This document shows, piece by piece, positions 52,311 through 61,328 of a stretch of 64,000 bases of DNA (its first letter is position 1; every line of letters starts with the position of its first letter). The notes beneath the pieces were generated by a model, which saw only the letters and a program-made list of their open reading frames with translations, was not told the DNA's origin and did not search any database. The translations under genes were made by a program, and so were the position numbers. This DNA comes from Dehalococcoidia bacterium (GTDB lineage Bacteria; Chloroflexota; Dehalococcoidia; DSTF01; JACRBR01): positions 1-64,000 of the forward strand of contig JBBDXD010000009.1 in the NCBI GenBank assembly GCA_040902535.1, in the 5' to 3' direction.

Positions 52311-53662
52311 GCGAGCTCACGCTCGATCACGTGGTGATCGCGGTCCGCGATCTCGATGCGGCGACCGCCCATTACACAACGCTGCTGGGGCGTGAGCCGT
52401 CGTGGCGTGGCGATCACCCAACGTATGGCACGCGCAACACGCTATTTCGCCTCGATAACACGTATGTCGAGTTGCTCGGGTTGGGCGAGAAGAAACACGG
52501 CCGCTGGGCAGGCGAGCTGTCGCGGCGCCTCGATGACGGCGAGGGCCTGTATATGCTCGCGCTCGGCACGCCGGACGTAAACGCGGGCGTGCGGGAGATG
52601 CGGGACGCTGGCCTGGAGGTGCAAGATCCGCACGACGGAGAAGGTGTAGACCAGGTCACGGGCACGCGCCGGCGGTGGCGCAACGCCGTCGTGCCCGTAA
52701 AGGCATCGAACGGGCTGCGCATCTTCTTCATCGAGCACAAATCCCCCGCCGACGCGCTGCCGCCAGCATCACCGACCGTCGATGATGGTGCATTCGTGAA
52801 GCGCATGGACCACGCCGTCGTGCTTTCTGCAGACATGGAGATGACGCGACAACTGTGGGGCAACGCGCTCGGAGTCCGGCTGGCGCTTGATCGGACGTTC
52901 CCCGAGCGCAATACGCGGATCTTGTTCTTCAGGCTCGACGACATCACCATCGAGATCAGCGGCGGCGCCCAGCAGACCGAAGAAGGCATGGGTAAGCCCG
53001 ATCGGCTTTGGGGTATCGCCTGGGGCGTCGACGACCTGGCGAAGACATGCGAGCGCCTGCAGGCGTCCGGCTTAGACGTTTCCGGGCCACGCGCGGGCAT
53101 CAAACCCGGCACACTTGTCGCGACGGTCAAGGGCGAGCACGCCCACGGCGTCGCGACGCTGCTCATCGAACACACCCAGGAGTCATTCCGCCAGGAGTCG
53201 CGCGGCCCGCAGGGAATGGCCTACGACAACGCGCCGCAACGACGCGCGTTTAACGCGCTCGCGCTCGACCACGTCGCCGTCTCCGCAGAGAACGTCGACG
53301 CCACGGCGCAGAAGTTCCGCGAGATACTGGGCCTGCCCTCCGAACCGGCGATCGACGCCGACTCGCAGCCGTTGCGGCTGGTGAAGATCCCGGCCGGCAA
53401 TGCGTTCATGGAATTGACGCAACCCCTGAGCGCAGACCATCGGATCGCGAAGGCGATAGCAGAACGCGGCCCGGGCATGTACGCGATCGGTCTGACGGTA
53501 GACAACATCGACGAGGCGATCCGCGACCTCCGCTCCAAGGGCGTCTTCGTATCGGACGCCGAGTACGGGATATGGCCGGGGACGCGTACTGCGCGGGTCA
53601 ATCCCGCCGCTGCGAATGGCGTCAACGTTGTGCTTGTGGAGCGCCGTCCGCCGGTGCTGTAG
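52307..53662 (+). CDS. Protein with three VOC/glyoxalase domains
   Basis: 451 residues made of three VOC domains, each opening with a His strand: LTLDHVVIAV (about 5), MDHAVVLSADME (about 167) and LDHVAVSAENV (about 319). Resembles glyoxalase-like_3 proteins; the odd number of modules is unusual because VOC active sites form from pairs. Could act on a hydrophobic or CoA-bound substrate. Starts by ATGA overlap with mce. Confidence 0.82.
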   Translation: MSELTLDHVVIAVRDLDAATAHYTTLLGREPSWRGDHPTYGTRNTLFRLDNTYVELLGLGEKKHGRWAGELSRRLDDGEGLYMLALGTPDVNAGVREMRDAGLEVQDPHDGEGVDQVTGTRRRWRNAVVPVKASNGLRIFFIEHKSPADALPPASPTVDDGAFVKRMDHAVVLSADMEMTRQLWGNALGVRLALDRTFPERNTRILFFRLDDITIEISGGAQQTEEGMGKPDRLWGIAWGVDDLAKTCERLQASGLDVSGPRAGIKPGTLVATVKGEHAHGVATLLIEHTQESFRQESRGPQGMAYDNAPQRRAFNALALDHVAVSAENVDATAQKFREILGLPSEPAIDADSQPLRLVKIPAGNAFMELTQPLSADHRIAKAIAERGPGMYAIGLTVDNIDEAIRDLRSKGVFVSDAEYGIWPGTRTARVNPAAANGVNVVLVERRPPVL

Positions 53663-53717
53663 GGACGCCCGCTCTGGCTGCCGGCGATGTCATCACCGCG
53701 CGTCAAGCATCGTTCGA

Positions 53718-53746
53718 TTTCCATAAACACGAGTGTTACCTATAAT
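53718..53746 (+). promoter_or_regulatory. Promoter of the mutase subunit gene
   Basis: -35 TTTCCA (53718-53723), 17-bp spacer, perfect -10 TATAAT (53741-53746). ATG 53756 follows 9 nt after the -10, so the leader is 0-3 nt (leaderless). Confidence 0.75.
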
Positions 53747-53755
53747 CCCCTCGCT

Positions 53756-54178
53756 ATGACGAATGACAAGCTGCGTGTCCTCGTTGCGAAGCCGGGGCTC
53801 GATGGTCATGACCGCGGGGCGAAGGTCGTCGCACGGGCGCTGCGCGACTCTGGCATGGAAGTCATCTACACGGGCATCCGCCAGACCCCGGAGATGATCG
53901 CCGAGGCCGCGTTGCAGGAGGATGTGGACGTCATTGGCCTGAGCATCCTTTCCGGTGCCCACATGGAGCTCTTCCCCCGCGTTGTGAAGGCCTTGCGCGA
54001 ACGCGAAATCGAACCCGAAGAAGTGCTGCTGTTCGCCGGCGGCATCATCCCTGACGACGACATCGCGCCGCTCAAGAGCATGGGCTTCCAGGCCGTCTTT
54101 GGCCCCGGCACATCGACTGAGGACATCATCAAGTTCGTCAAAGACTGGGCGCGCTCCAGGCCCGGTCGCGCGAGTTAG
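53756..54178 (+). CDS. Methylmalonyl-CoA mutase, B12-binding subunit
   Basis: 140 residues, a stand-alone cobalamin-binding Rossmann domain. The B12 motif DGHDRG (DxHxxG) follows [22 protein letters not shown] and [11 protein letters not shown] are typical of the C-terminal domain of acyl-CoA mutases. In this subunit arrangement the catalytic TIM-barrel subunit is a separate gene, which is not next to it. Expressed from its own promoter and followed 1 bp later by meaB. Confidence 0.92.
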   Translation: MTNDKLRVLVAKPGLDGHDRGAKVVARALRDSGMEVIYTGIRQTPEMIAEAALQEDVDVIGLSILSGAHMELFPRVVKALREREIEPEEVLLFAGGIIPDDDIAPLKSMGFQAVFGPGTSTEDIIKFVKDWARSRPGRAS

Positions 54179-54179
54179 C

Positions 54180-55112
54180 GTGCCGACGGTCGAAGAACTC
54201 GTCGAACGCCTGTTGGAAGGCAACCGCCGCGCCCTCGGGCGCGTCTTGACGCTGATCGAGAATGACACGCCCGCAGGGCGGCGGGCGCTCACCCTCCTCT
54301 ACCCGAAGTCGGGCCGTGCGCACACCATCGGACTTACCGGATCGGCCGGCTCCGGCAAGAGCACGCTGACGGGGGCGCTCGCACCTGAACTGCGCCGGCG
54401 CGGCAAAAGCATGGGCATCGTGGCGATCGACCCGACGAGCCCGTTCAGCCAGGGCGCCCTGCTCGGTGACCGCATCCGAATGCAGGATCTGACTTCGGAC
54501 CCGGAAGTGTTCCTGCGCAGCATGGCGACGCGCGGCAACCTTGGCGGACTCGCGCCTTCGACCGCGGGCGTCGTCACTGCGCTGGATGCGTTCGGGAAGG
54601 ACGTCGTCCTGGTAGAAACGGTCGGCGCCGGGCAAGACGAAGTCGAGGTCGCGATGATGGCAGACACGACGGTTGTCGTCCTTACCCCGGGCTCAGGAGA
54701 CGACGTACAGGCGATGAAGGCCGGCATCATGGAGATCGCCGACCTGCTCGTCGTGAACAAGTCGGACCTGCCGAACGCTGACTTACTCGCGCGCCAGCTC
54801 GCGTCCATCGTCGATGCGGGGCCGGCGGATCGCAAGACGCCGATCCTGCGCACGGCCGGCGCGATGAACGAAGGGATCGCCGAACTGGTCGATGCGCTGG
54901 AGGAGCATGGCGCGTACATCAGGCAGGGCGCGGTGCAGGCGGAACATCGGCGGGCACGCGCGCGCCACCAGGTACTGACGCTCGCGCGGCAGCGTCTGCT
55001 CGACAGAGTCGTGGCAGAGCATGGCACGGACGGCAGACTGGGCGAACTTGTCGAGCAGGTAGCGACGCATCAGATAGACCCGCACACGGCGGCCGACCGG
55101 CTGATCCAATGA
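54180..55112 (+). CDS. meaB: Methylmalonyl-CoA mutase chaperone GTPase MeaB
   Basis: 310 residues. P-loop GSAGSGKST, switch segments DPTSPFSQGALLGDRIRM, ETVGAGQDEVEV and NKSD, and C-terminal dimerisation arm are present. It protects and reloads B12 in methylmalonyl-CoA mutase. GTG 54180 begins 1 bp after the stop of the mutase subunit; upstream in-frame codons would overlap that gene. Confidence 0.93.
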   Translation: MPTVEELVERLLEGNRRALGRVLTLIENDTPAGRRALTLLYPKSGRAHTIGLTGSAGSGKSTLTGALAPELRRRGKSMGIVAIDPTSPFSQGALLGDRIRMQDLTSDPEVFLRSMATRGNLGGLAPSTAGVVTALDAFGKDVVLVETVGAGQDEVEVAMMADTTVVVLTPGSGDDVQAMKAGIMEIADLLVVNKSDLPNADLLARQLASIVDAGPADRKTPILRTAGAMNEGIAELVDALEEHGAYIRQGAVQAEHRRARARHQVLTLARQRLLDRVVAEHGTDGRLGELVEQVATHQIDPHTAADRLIQ

Positions 55113-55324
55113 GCAGCGCTAACGAGAGGCAGGCTTCGTAGCGGATTCGCGTTGGCGAGCGGCACGCCGCGAGGAGAGCCGTCGCGGCGCCTGGCAGGGT
55201 CGTCGCATCAGCCGAGATGGAATCGTTACTCATTCGCCACCCCCGAGCGCGCCAACCGCCCGGCCACCTCTGCTACGGTGGCAGAGGCACAAGTTTCTGC
55301 ATTCTCCCGGAGGAGGCGTCCTCG

Positions 55325-55609
55325 ATGATCCAGGTCAGCGAAAAAGCGGCGGAAGCCTTGCACGCGACGCTCGAGCAGAACCAGACGGATCCAACCGACG
55401 TGTTGCGGATCGAACAGGGCGATGCGGGCCTCGCACTGTCGGTCGGCGCGCAACACGATGGTGACCAGCTCGTCGATTACGGCGACCGCGTCATCCTGGC
55501 GATCGATCCCGGTGTCGCCGATGCGCTCGCCGGCGCCACGATCGACGCCGTGGAAGCGCCCGGCGGTCTGCAGCTCGTCGTCACAACCGAGCCGGGTGGC
55601 GGGTTCTAG
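55325..55609 (+). CDS. IscA/HesB-fold protein lacking the cluster cysteines
   Basis: 94 residues. It follows the A-type Fe-S carrier pattern (MIQVSEKAAEALHATLE, VLRIEQGDAGLALSVG, VILAIDPGVADALAGATID) but has no cysteine at all, so it cannot hold a cluster in the usual way. Members of this degenerate group are of unknown function. GGAGGAGG precedes the ATG. Confidence 0.7.
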   Translation: MIQVSEKAAEALHATLEQNQTDPTDVLRIEQGDAGLALSVGAQHDGDQLVDYGDRVILAIDPGVADALAGATIDAVEAPGGLQLVVTTEPGGGF

Positions 55610-55749
55610 GGGCTTCTTGACGTCAAGTTAGAAAACTGGGCCGAGCCCGCAAGCCGTCGCTGTGTCATATCGCGTGATCCCGCGTTTACTCTGTCACAAG
55701 GGCATGTGCATCCGCGCGCCGCTATCGCGACGCACGGAAGGAGAACGCG

Positions 55750-56292
55750 ATGATGATGGGACGACTTATCCTGGCAGGCGCGCTCGGCGCCGCGGCTATG
55801 CTGGCGATGCATGCGGGCCTGGCTTCAGCCCAGTATCCGCCACCCAGCGGCAGCTGCGCCGCCGTATCTTCGGTGACGATCAGCGTGCCCGGCGGCAGCG
55901 TTGACCTGATAGTCACCACCCGCGACGCGAATGGCAATGTTACGCCGAACACCAACGTCGAAGTGAGAATCGTGCGACAGCCCGCCGGCGGCGCGACGCT
56001 CAACCCGGCGAGCGGCGTCTCGGACGCCAACGGGCAGTTCAAGACGACGCTCACGCTCGGATCAGGCACGGGCGCCGTCGAGGTGGCTGTTGATTGCGGC
56101 GATGTCGAGACATCGGTGTCGGTGATCTCCGGCGCCGTTGCCCAGGAACTCGCGCCGCCCGAGACCGGTCTCGGGCCGATCAACGATGACGACGAGTCGC
56201 TCCTTCGCTGGTCGCTGATGCTTGCCGCGGGCGCCGCGACGCTCTTCATCGTCGCCGGGGCGCGAGCGATTCGCCGCACGCACGGCCGATAA
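55750..56292 (+). CDS. Exported Ig-like protein with sorting-signal-like C-terminus
   Basis: 180 residues. A signal peptide is followed by a Big-1-like beta-sandwich (SSVTISVPGGSVDLIVTTRD, then GVSDANGQFKTTLTL) with two cysteines that may pair. The C-terminus reads PPETG, acidic linker, membrane helix WSLMLAAGAATLFIVAGA and a basic tail RRTHGR, the arrangement of a sortase substrate. A sortase is not encoded in this window. Confidence 0.7.
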   Translation: MMMGRLILAGALGAAAMLAMHAGLASAQYPPPSGSCAAVSSVTISVPGGSVDLIVTTRDANGNVTPNTNVEVRIVRQPAGGATLNPASGVSDANGQFKTTLTLGSGTGAVEVAVDCGDVETSVSVISGAVAQELAPPETGLGPINDDDESLLRWSLMLAAGAATLFIVAGARAIRRTHGR

Positions 56293-56312
56293 TCCACCTG
56301 AGGCCATTGCCG

Positions 56313-56338
56313 AGCGGCACGACACGCGTCGTGCCGCT
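56313..56338 (+). terminator. Hairpin after the Ig-like gene
   Basis: AGCGGCACGAC-acgc-GTCGTGCCGCT, 11-bp perfect stem, 20 bp after the stop and before the DUF4012 gene, followed by TTGG only. Confidence 0.7.
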
Positions 56339-56362
56339 TGGTCGATCCAGCGACGGAACGTG

Positions 56363-58309
56363 ATGCGAGAACCCGCTCTCTCGGACGTGCCCTCCCGCCG
56401 CCTGCGCGGCTATGCACTGGGCGCCGCCCTGCTGCTCGCGCTCCTCGTCGCGACGTACGAGGGCTTCCGCGCGTGGCAGAGCTTCACGGAGGTCAATGAC
56501 GGTCGCGACCACCTCGAAGCCGGTCAGGATCTGCTCGAAGGCAAACGGCTGGATGCGACGCCTGCCGACCTCGAGCAGGCGCGAAGCAGCTTCGAACTGG
56601 CGCGGGAGCGATTTGCGTCGGCCGGCGAGCGGCTGCGGAGCGACCCTGCGGTCGCGATAGCGCGGCGGCTGCCATTGATCGGCGGCCAGGCCAATGCTGC
56701 GGTCGACATGGCGGAGATCGGCGAAAGCGCTGCCGCGATAGGCATCGAAGGCGTGGAGGTCGCGGCAGAGGTCGAGCGCATCAAGAGCGATGACGGCACG
56801 CTCCTCGAAAAGACGATGGTGGTCTTCGACGCGGCCGATCCGCACATGGCAAACATCGAAGCTTCGCTTTCAGACGTGGACCGCAAGCGCGACGACATCG
56901 GCGACCGGGCGCTGCTGCCGCCGATGCGCGACGCGCTCGACGAACTGGACGAGCGCAGGCGGAAACTTGCGGAGTTCCTGGACGAATACCGCCGCGCGCG
57001 GGCGTTCGCGCCGGACTTCCTGGGCTTCGATGGCCCGCGCACGTACCTGATCATGGCGCACAACGAAGCGGAGTTGCTGCCCGGCGGCGGCCTCGTATCA
57101 GTAGCGGGCGTGTTGCGACTGAACGAAGGGCGCATCGAAGAGTTGGAGTTCCGCGACGCAGTCCAGTTCGGCGAAGAGTGGATGGACCGCACCAACGTCT
57201 ACATCGAACCACCGCGGCCGCTGAAGCAATATCTGCTGAAAGACACGAGTTGGAATCTTCTCGTCTCCAACTGGTCGCCCGACTTCTCGACGTCTGCCGC
57301 GACCGCCCAGCAATTCTTCGAATGGGGCGGCGGTCCGCCGGTCGATGGCGTCATCGGCATCAACGTACACACGCTCGAAGAATTGCTCGCCGTCACGGGC
57401 CCGGTGTACCTGGAAGACTTCGACCTCACGGTCGACACCCACAATGCGTTCGACCTGACCGAAGCGAACACCCGGATCGCCTTCGAGCCCCAGGGCGACC
57501 GCAAACAGGAGTTCATCGCCGTCCTTGCCGATGAAGTGCTCGACCGCGTGCTCCGTCCCGCCGCAGGCACATGGTCGCCGTTGCTCGATACGGTCCGCGA
57601 TCTGGGCGATGAGCGCGACCTGCAGCTGTACTCGTACAACCCGCGGCTCCAGTCGCTGATCCGTGAATTCGGCTGGGACGGCGAATTGGAGCACGTCGAT
57701 GGAAGCGACTCCCTGATGCTCGTCGACGCCAGCGTACACAGCACAAAGCTCAACGCCGTCCTCGACCAGGATGTCGACGTCGAAGTGCGCCTCGCGCCGG
57801 ACGGAAGCGCGACGACGACCGTCACCGTCGACTACTTCAATGACCTGGCGTCCTGGGAACGCGGACGTGATCCAGCGCTCGTCGAGAAGCTCATGCTTGG
57901 CGGCCTCTACGGCGGATACCTGCGGCTCTACGTCGCCCCGAGCAGCACGATCACATCGGTGAAGTATCACGAAGAAGAGGTGGGGCTCGAGGAGGTGTCG
58001 CGCGAAAACGGGTTACGCGTGTTCGGGCGATTCTTCGCGCTTCCGCGCGACCAGAAGGAACGCCTGGTGTTCACCTACGAGACACCCGGCATCGCGAGGA
58101 TCGACGAAGCGGGCATGCGCTACACGCTGCGGATCGCCAAACAGTCCGGCACGGGCATCGATGATTTTCACGTACGAGTCGTGCCGCCCGAGGGCATGAC
58201 GGCCGCCGATGCGTCGATTGATGGCAAACCGGCGCGCGCCGAGACAACCTCCGGCTTTGCGATCGATCTCACCCGGGACCGTGTCCTCACGCTCACCTTC
58301 ACGCACTGA
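56363..58309 (+). CDS. DUF4012 membrane-anchored protein
   Basis: 648 residues. One N-terminal membrane helix, a long helical region (about 40-230), then the DUF4012 core with RTYLIMAHNEAELLPGGGLVSV and GVIGINVHTLEELLAVTGPV. The family occurs near polysaccharide and cell-wall genes in monoderm-type bacteria; its activity is unknown. The core looks like an LytR-type fold (inference). ATG 56363 with a weak GGA upstream. Confidence 0.85.
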   Translation: MREPALSDVPSRRLRGYALGAALLLALLVATYEGFRAWQSFTEVNDGRDHLEAGQDLLEGKRLDATPADLEQARSSFELARERFASAGERLRSDPAVAIARRLPLIGGQANAAVDMAEIGESAAAIGIEGVEVAAEVERIKSDDGTLLEKTMVVFDAADPHMANIEASLSDVDRKRDDIGDRALLPPMRDALDELDERRRKLAEFLDEYRRARAFAPDFLGFDGPRTYLIMAHNEAELLPGGGLVSVAGVLRLNEGRIEELEFRDAVQFGEEWMDRTNVYIEPPRPLKQYLLKDTSWNLLVSNWSPDFSTSAATAQQFFEWGGGPPVDGVIGINVHTLEELLAVTGPVYLEDFDLTVDTHNAFDLTEANTRIAFEPQGDRKQEFIAVLADEVLDRVLRPAAGTWSPLLDTVRDLGDERDLQLYSYNPRLQSLIREFGWDGELEHVDGSDSLMLVDASVHSTKLNAVLDQDVDVEVRLAPDGSATTTVTVDYFNDLASWERGRDPALVEKLMLGGLYGGYLRLYVAPSSTITSVKYHEEEVGLEEVSRENGLRVFGRFFALPRDQKERLVFTYETPGIARIDEAGMRYTLRIAKQSGTGIDDFHVRVVPPEGMTAADASIDGKPARAETTSGFAIDLTRDRVLTLTFTH

Positions 58310-58389
58310 ACAGTCCTGCGCGCTAATCGGTGCACAACCCTGTTACGCATCGCCCGTGATACGCTGACCGCGTGGTAAGAGGAGCGAGC

Positions 58390-59448
58390 ATGTTGTCGCG
58401 CCCGCTACTGGTTCCGGCGATCGTAGGTCTGACCATTCTCGCCGCGGCATGCGGGAATGACGGGGGTAGCGACGCCACCCCGTCGTCGGTCCCGGAGGCG
58501 ACGCAGCCGGCATCCACGCCGACGAGCGCACCGACCCAAGCGCCACCCGCCGCTCCGGCGATCCAGGAATACGACGTACCGGCGGGATCGCGCCCGCACG
58601 ATGTCGCACCCCCGCCCGATGGCACGGTCTGGTACACCGCCCAGGGCAGCGGCGCTCTCGGAATTCTCGATCCGGCCGCCGGAACGACGCGCCACATCCC
58701 GTTGGGCGCCGGGTCTGCGCCACACGGCGTGATCGTCGGACCGGACGGAGCGGCATGGATCACGGACAGTGGTCTTAACGCCATCGTGCGCGTGGACACC
58801 GCCACGGACGATGTCCGGGTGTTCGCACTGCCTCCGGATCGCCCCGGCGCCAATCTCAACACGGCTGCGTTCGATGGCGGCGGCGTGCTCTGGTTTACGG
58901 GCCAGAGTGGCGTGTATGGTCGCCTCGATCCGGAGACGGGCGACATGGAGGTCTTCGACGCGCCGCGCGGCCGCGGGCCGTACGGCATCGACGCGACGCC
59001 AGACGGCAATGTGTTCTATACATCGCTCGCAGGCAGTTACCTCGGCGCGATCGATCGCGAGACGGGGGCAGTCACGGTGCTGGAACCGCCCACCGCCGGG
59101 CAGGGCGCTCGACGGGCGTGGTCCGACTCGCAGGGACGCATCTGGATCAGCGAATGGGATGCAGGACAGGTCGGGGTGTATGACCCGGCGACCGGCGCCT
59201 GGCGGGAGTGGCGCCTTCCCGGCGCCAACCCGATGACGTACGCCGTGTACGTCGACGAGAACGACCATGTTTGGCTCAGTGACTTCGGCGGCAACGCGAT
59301 GGTGCGCTTCGATCCGGAGACGGAAACGTTCGAGTCGTTCCCGCTGCCGAGTAACCCCGCGAACGTGCGCCAGATCCTCGGGCGTGAAGGCGAGGTCTGG
59401 GGCGCGGAGTCCGCGGCCGACAAGCTGATCGTGTTCAGGACCGACTAA
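58390..59448 (+). CDS. Streptogramin-lyase-like (Vgb) beta-propeller lipoprotein
   Basis: 352 residues. Lipobox-like LAAAC, then a Pro/Thr/Ala linker and about six propeller blades with the recurring ending DGTVWYT, DGAAWITD, GGVLWFT, DGNVFYT, QGRIWIS and NDHVWLSD. It resembles virginiamycin B lyase, but surface-anchored members usually bind or process unknown ligands rather than the antibiotic. ATG 58390 follows AGAGGAG. Confidence 0.85.
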   Translation: MLSRPLLVPAIVGLTILAAACGNDGGSDATPSSVPEATQPASTPTSAPTQAPPAAPAIQEYDVPAGSRPHDVAPPPDGTVWYTAQGSGALGILDPAAGTTRHIPLGAGSAPHGVIVGPDGAAWITDSGLNAIVRVDTATDDVRVFALPPDRPGANLNTAAFDGGGVLWFTGQSGVYGRLDPETGDMEVFDAPRGRGPYGIDATPDGNVFYTSLAGSYLGAIDRETGAVTVLEPPTAGQGARRAWSDSQGRIWISEWDAGQVGVYDPATGAWREWRLPGANPMTYAVYVDENDHVWLSDFGGNAMVRFDPETETFESFPLPSNPANVRQILGREGEVWGAESAADKLIVFRTD

Positions 59449-59521
59449 GGCCCGGCAACCGCACGGGTTCGCGGGGCCGACTGTGCTCCATGACGACGAT
59501 GCAAACGATGACCGCAAATGG

Positions 59522-59550
59522 AGACACCGGCGCTATTGCCGCCGGTGTCT
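59522..59550. terminator. Bidirectional hairpin between convergent genes
   Basis: AGACACCGGCG-ctattgc-CGCCGGTGTCT, 11-bp perfect stem, between the stops of the Vgb-like and thiolase genes, which converge. Confidence 0.82.
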
Positions 59551-59574
59551 GCATAACCAAACTGAGGGCGGGCA

Positions 59575-60882
59575 TTAGACCGCCTCGATTACCGTTGAGA
59601 TACCCATGCCTACGCCGATGCACTGCGTCGCAAGCCCGTACTTCTTGCCGGACCGCCGCAATTCGTGCGCGACGGTCGACACGAGGCGCGCGCCCGTAGC
59701 GCCGAGCGGGTGGCCGATGGCGATCGAGCCGCCGTTCACATTCACCTTCTCCAGCGGAATGCCAAGTTCCTTGCACGACGGCAGCACCTGGGCGGCGAAT
59801 GCTTCGTTGAATTCGACACGGTCGATCTGATCGGCCGTGATACCGGCGTGGCGCATCGCCTTCTTCGTCGCGGGCACCGGTCCGAGGCCCATCACCTGAG
59901 GCTTTACCCCCGCAACGCCCATGCCGATGATGCGCGCCAGCGGCTGCAGGCCAAGCTCCTTCGCCTTTTTCTCCGACATGAGCAGGGCGGCTGAGACACC
60001 GTCGTTCGTCGGACAGGAGTTGCCGGCCGTGATCCGGAGCTCCGAGTTGCCGTAGCTGACGATGCCCTTCACCGGCTGGAGCGCGCCCAGGCCCTCCATG
60101 TTCGTGCCGCGCCGCAGACCTTCATCCTGCTCAAAGACGATCTTCTTGCCGCGCTCTTCTGACAGCCAGTTACCCTGGTCGTCGAAGACCGGCGTTTCAA
60201 CCTCAAGCGGCACCACCTCGTCCTTGTAGATGCCCTTGTCGTACGCCTCGGCCGTCTTGCGGTGGCTGTCGACCGCGAACTGGTCCATCTCCTCGCGCGA
60301 GAGGCTGTATACCTCCGCGACGTTCTGCGCCGTTTGCGTCATCGATGCGATCGGGCTGGAATCGAGGATGAAGTCCGGGAACGGCACCGAGAAGTTGTCG
60401 TAGTGGTCAGGCGCCAGGTTGCGCTGCATCTCGTTCATGTCGACGAGGCGCTTGTTGAACTCGGTGACGTGCGTCTTGGGCGCACCGTTGCGCCCTCCGC
60501 CCAGCGACCGCCCCATGCGCTCGATGCCAACCGCCATCCCGCATTCGATCGCGCCAACGGCGATCGCCTGCGCGACACGGTGCAGCGTCTCCATGCTGGA
60601 TCCGCATTGGCGGTTCGTATCGAACGAACAAACCTCAGCCGGCAACCCGGCAAGATGCGCGACGTTGTTGGCGCCGATCAAAATGAGTTCGCCGGCGCCG
60701 GTGACGTTGCCGAGGCCCATGTCCTCGATCATCCACGGACTGACTTTCGGGTTGCGCTCCATGAGCGTGCGGACGACCTTCGCCGCCGCTTCGTCGAGGC
60801 GGGTCGCAACCAGCGCTCCCCTGCCGCCGCGTCCGAATGCGGACCGAGCGCCATCGACCAGGACTACGTTGTTGAGTTCCAT
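59575..60882 (-). CDS. Acetyl-CoA C-acyltransferase (thiolase)
   Basis: 435 residues. Catalytic Cys in NRQCGSSMETLHR, His in GHPLGATGARL, second Cys region TQCIGVGMG, all at standard positions. It cleaves 3-ketoacyl-CoA in beta-oxidation or condenses acetyl-CoA. The N-terminus (NNVVLVDGARSAFGRGGRG) is typical of the FadI/FadA group. Monocistronic, as the flanking genes point elsewhere. Confidence 0.93.
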   Translation of the reverse strand: MELNNVVLVDGARSAFGRGGRGALVATRLDEAAAKVVRTLMERNPKVSPWMIEDMGLGNVTGAGELILIGANNVAHLAGLPAEVCSFDTNRQCGSSMETLHRVAQAIAVGAIECGMAVGIERMGRSLGGGRNGAPKTHVTEFNKRLVDMNEMQRNLAPDHYDNFSVPFPDFILDSSPIASMTQTAQNVAEVYSLSREEMDQFAVDSHRKTAEAYDKGIYKDEVVPLEVETPVFDDQGNWLSEERGKKIVFEQDEGLRRGTNMEGLGALQPVKGIVSYGNSELRITAGNSCPTNDGVSAALLMSEKKAKELGLQPLARIIGMGVAGVKPQVMGLGPVPATKKAMRHAGITADQIDRVEFNEAFAAQVLPSCKELGIPLEKVNVNGGSIAIGHPLGATGARLVSTVAHELRRSGKKYGLATQCIGVGMGISTVIEAV

Positions 60883-61132
60883 GCAAATTCCTCCTGTGGT
60901 GGTCTCGGCGCATCGACGACGTCCGAGTGGTAGGCACGGGAAGGATAGATCAGAGATGGATTATGTACGACCCCCTTGCCTGAACGTGCGCGCCGCCGTG
61001 GTTAGCAGGAAATGGCTCTTCCCTCGCGGCGGGACGGCTGCAGGATCGCGGCGGCGCAGGGTTGCGGCGTAACTGTTCCCTCACTGCACAGGCGCCGTTC
61101 GCTGAAGGCAGAGCGGGTCGAGTAGGGTGGTG

Positions 61133-61321
61133 ATGATGCCGGGGAGTACGTCGCGTCGCTCTGCTCTGTACACCGCACCGCGCTGCCGTGTTTGCGGACG
61201 CGGCGCCAGCGACGCGGTGGACCTCGACGGCGCGGTGTGCAGTACGTGCCTCGGTCGCATGAACGCCGATCCGCAGGCAAAGCGTCAATTGATCCTGGGG
61301 TTCGGATCCCTCGCCTGGTAA
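61133..61321 (+). CDS. Small zinc-finger-like protein
   Basis: 62 residues with two CxxC pairs (CRVCGRG, then CSTCLGR) spaced as a zinc ribbon. A TAGGGT at 61123-61128, in a position suitable for a -10, would make the ATG at 61136 leaderless. Family unknown. It ends 7 bp before the TlpA-like gene on the other strand. Confidence 0.5.
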   Translation: MMPGSTSRRSALYTAPRCRVCGRGASDAVDLDGAVCSTCLGRMNADPQAKRQLILGFGSLAW

Positions 61322-61328
61322 TCGCGCA

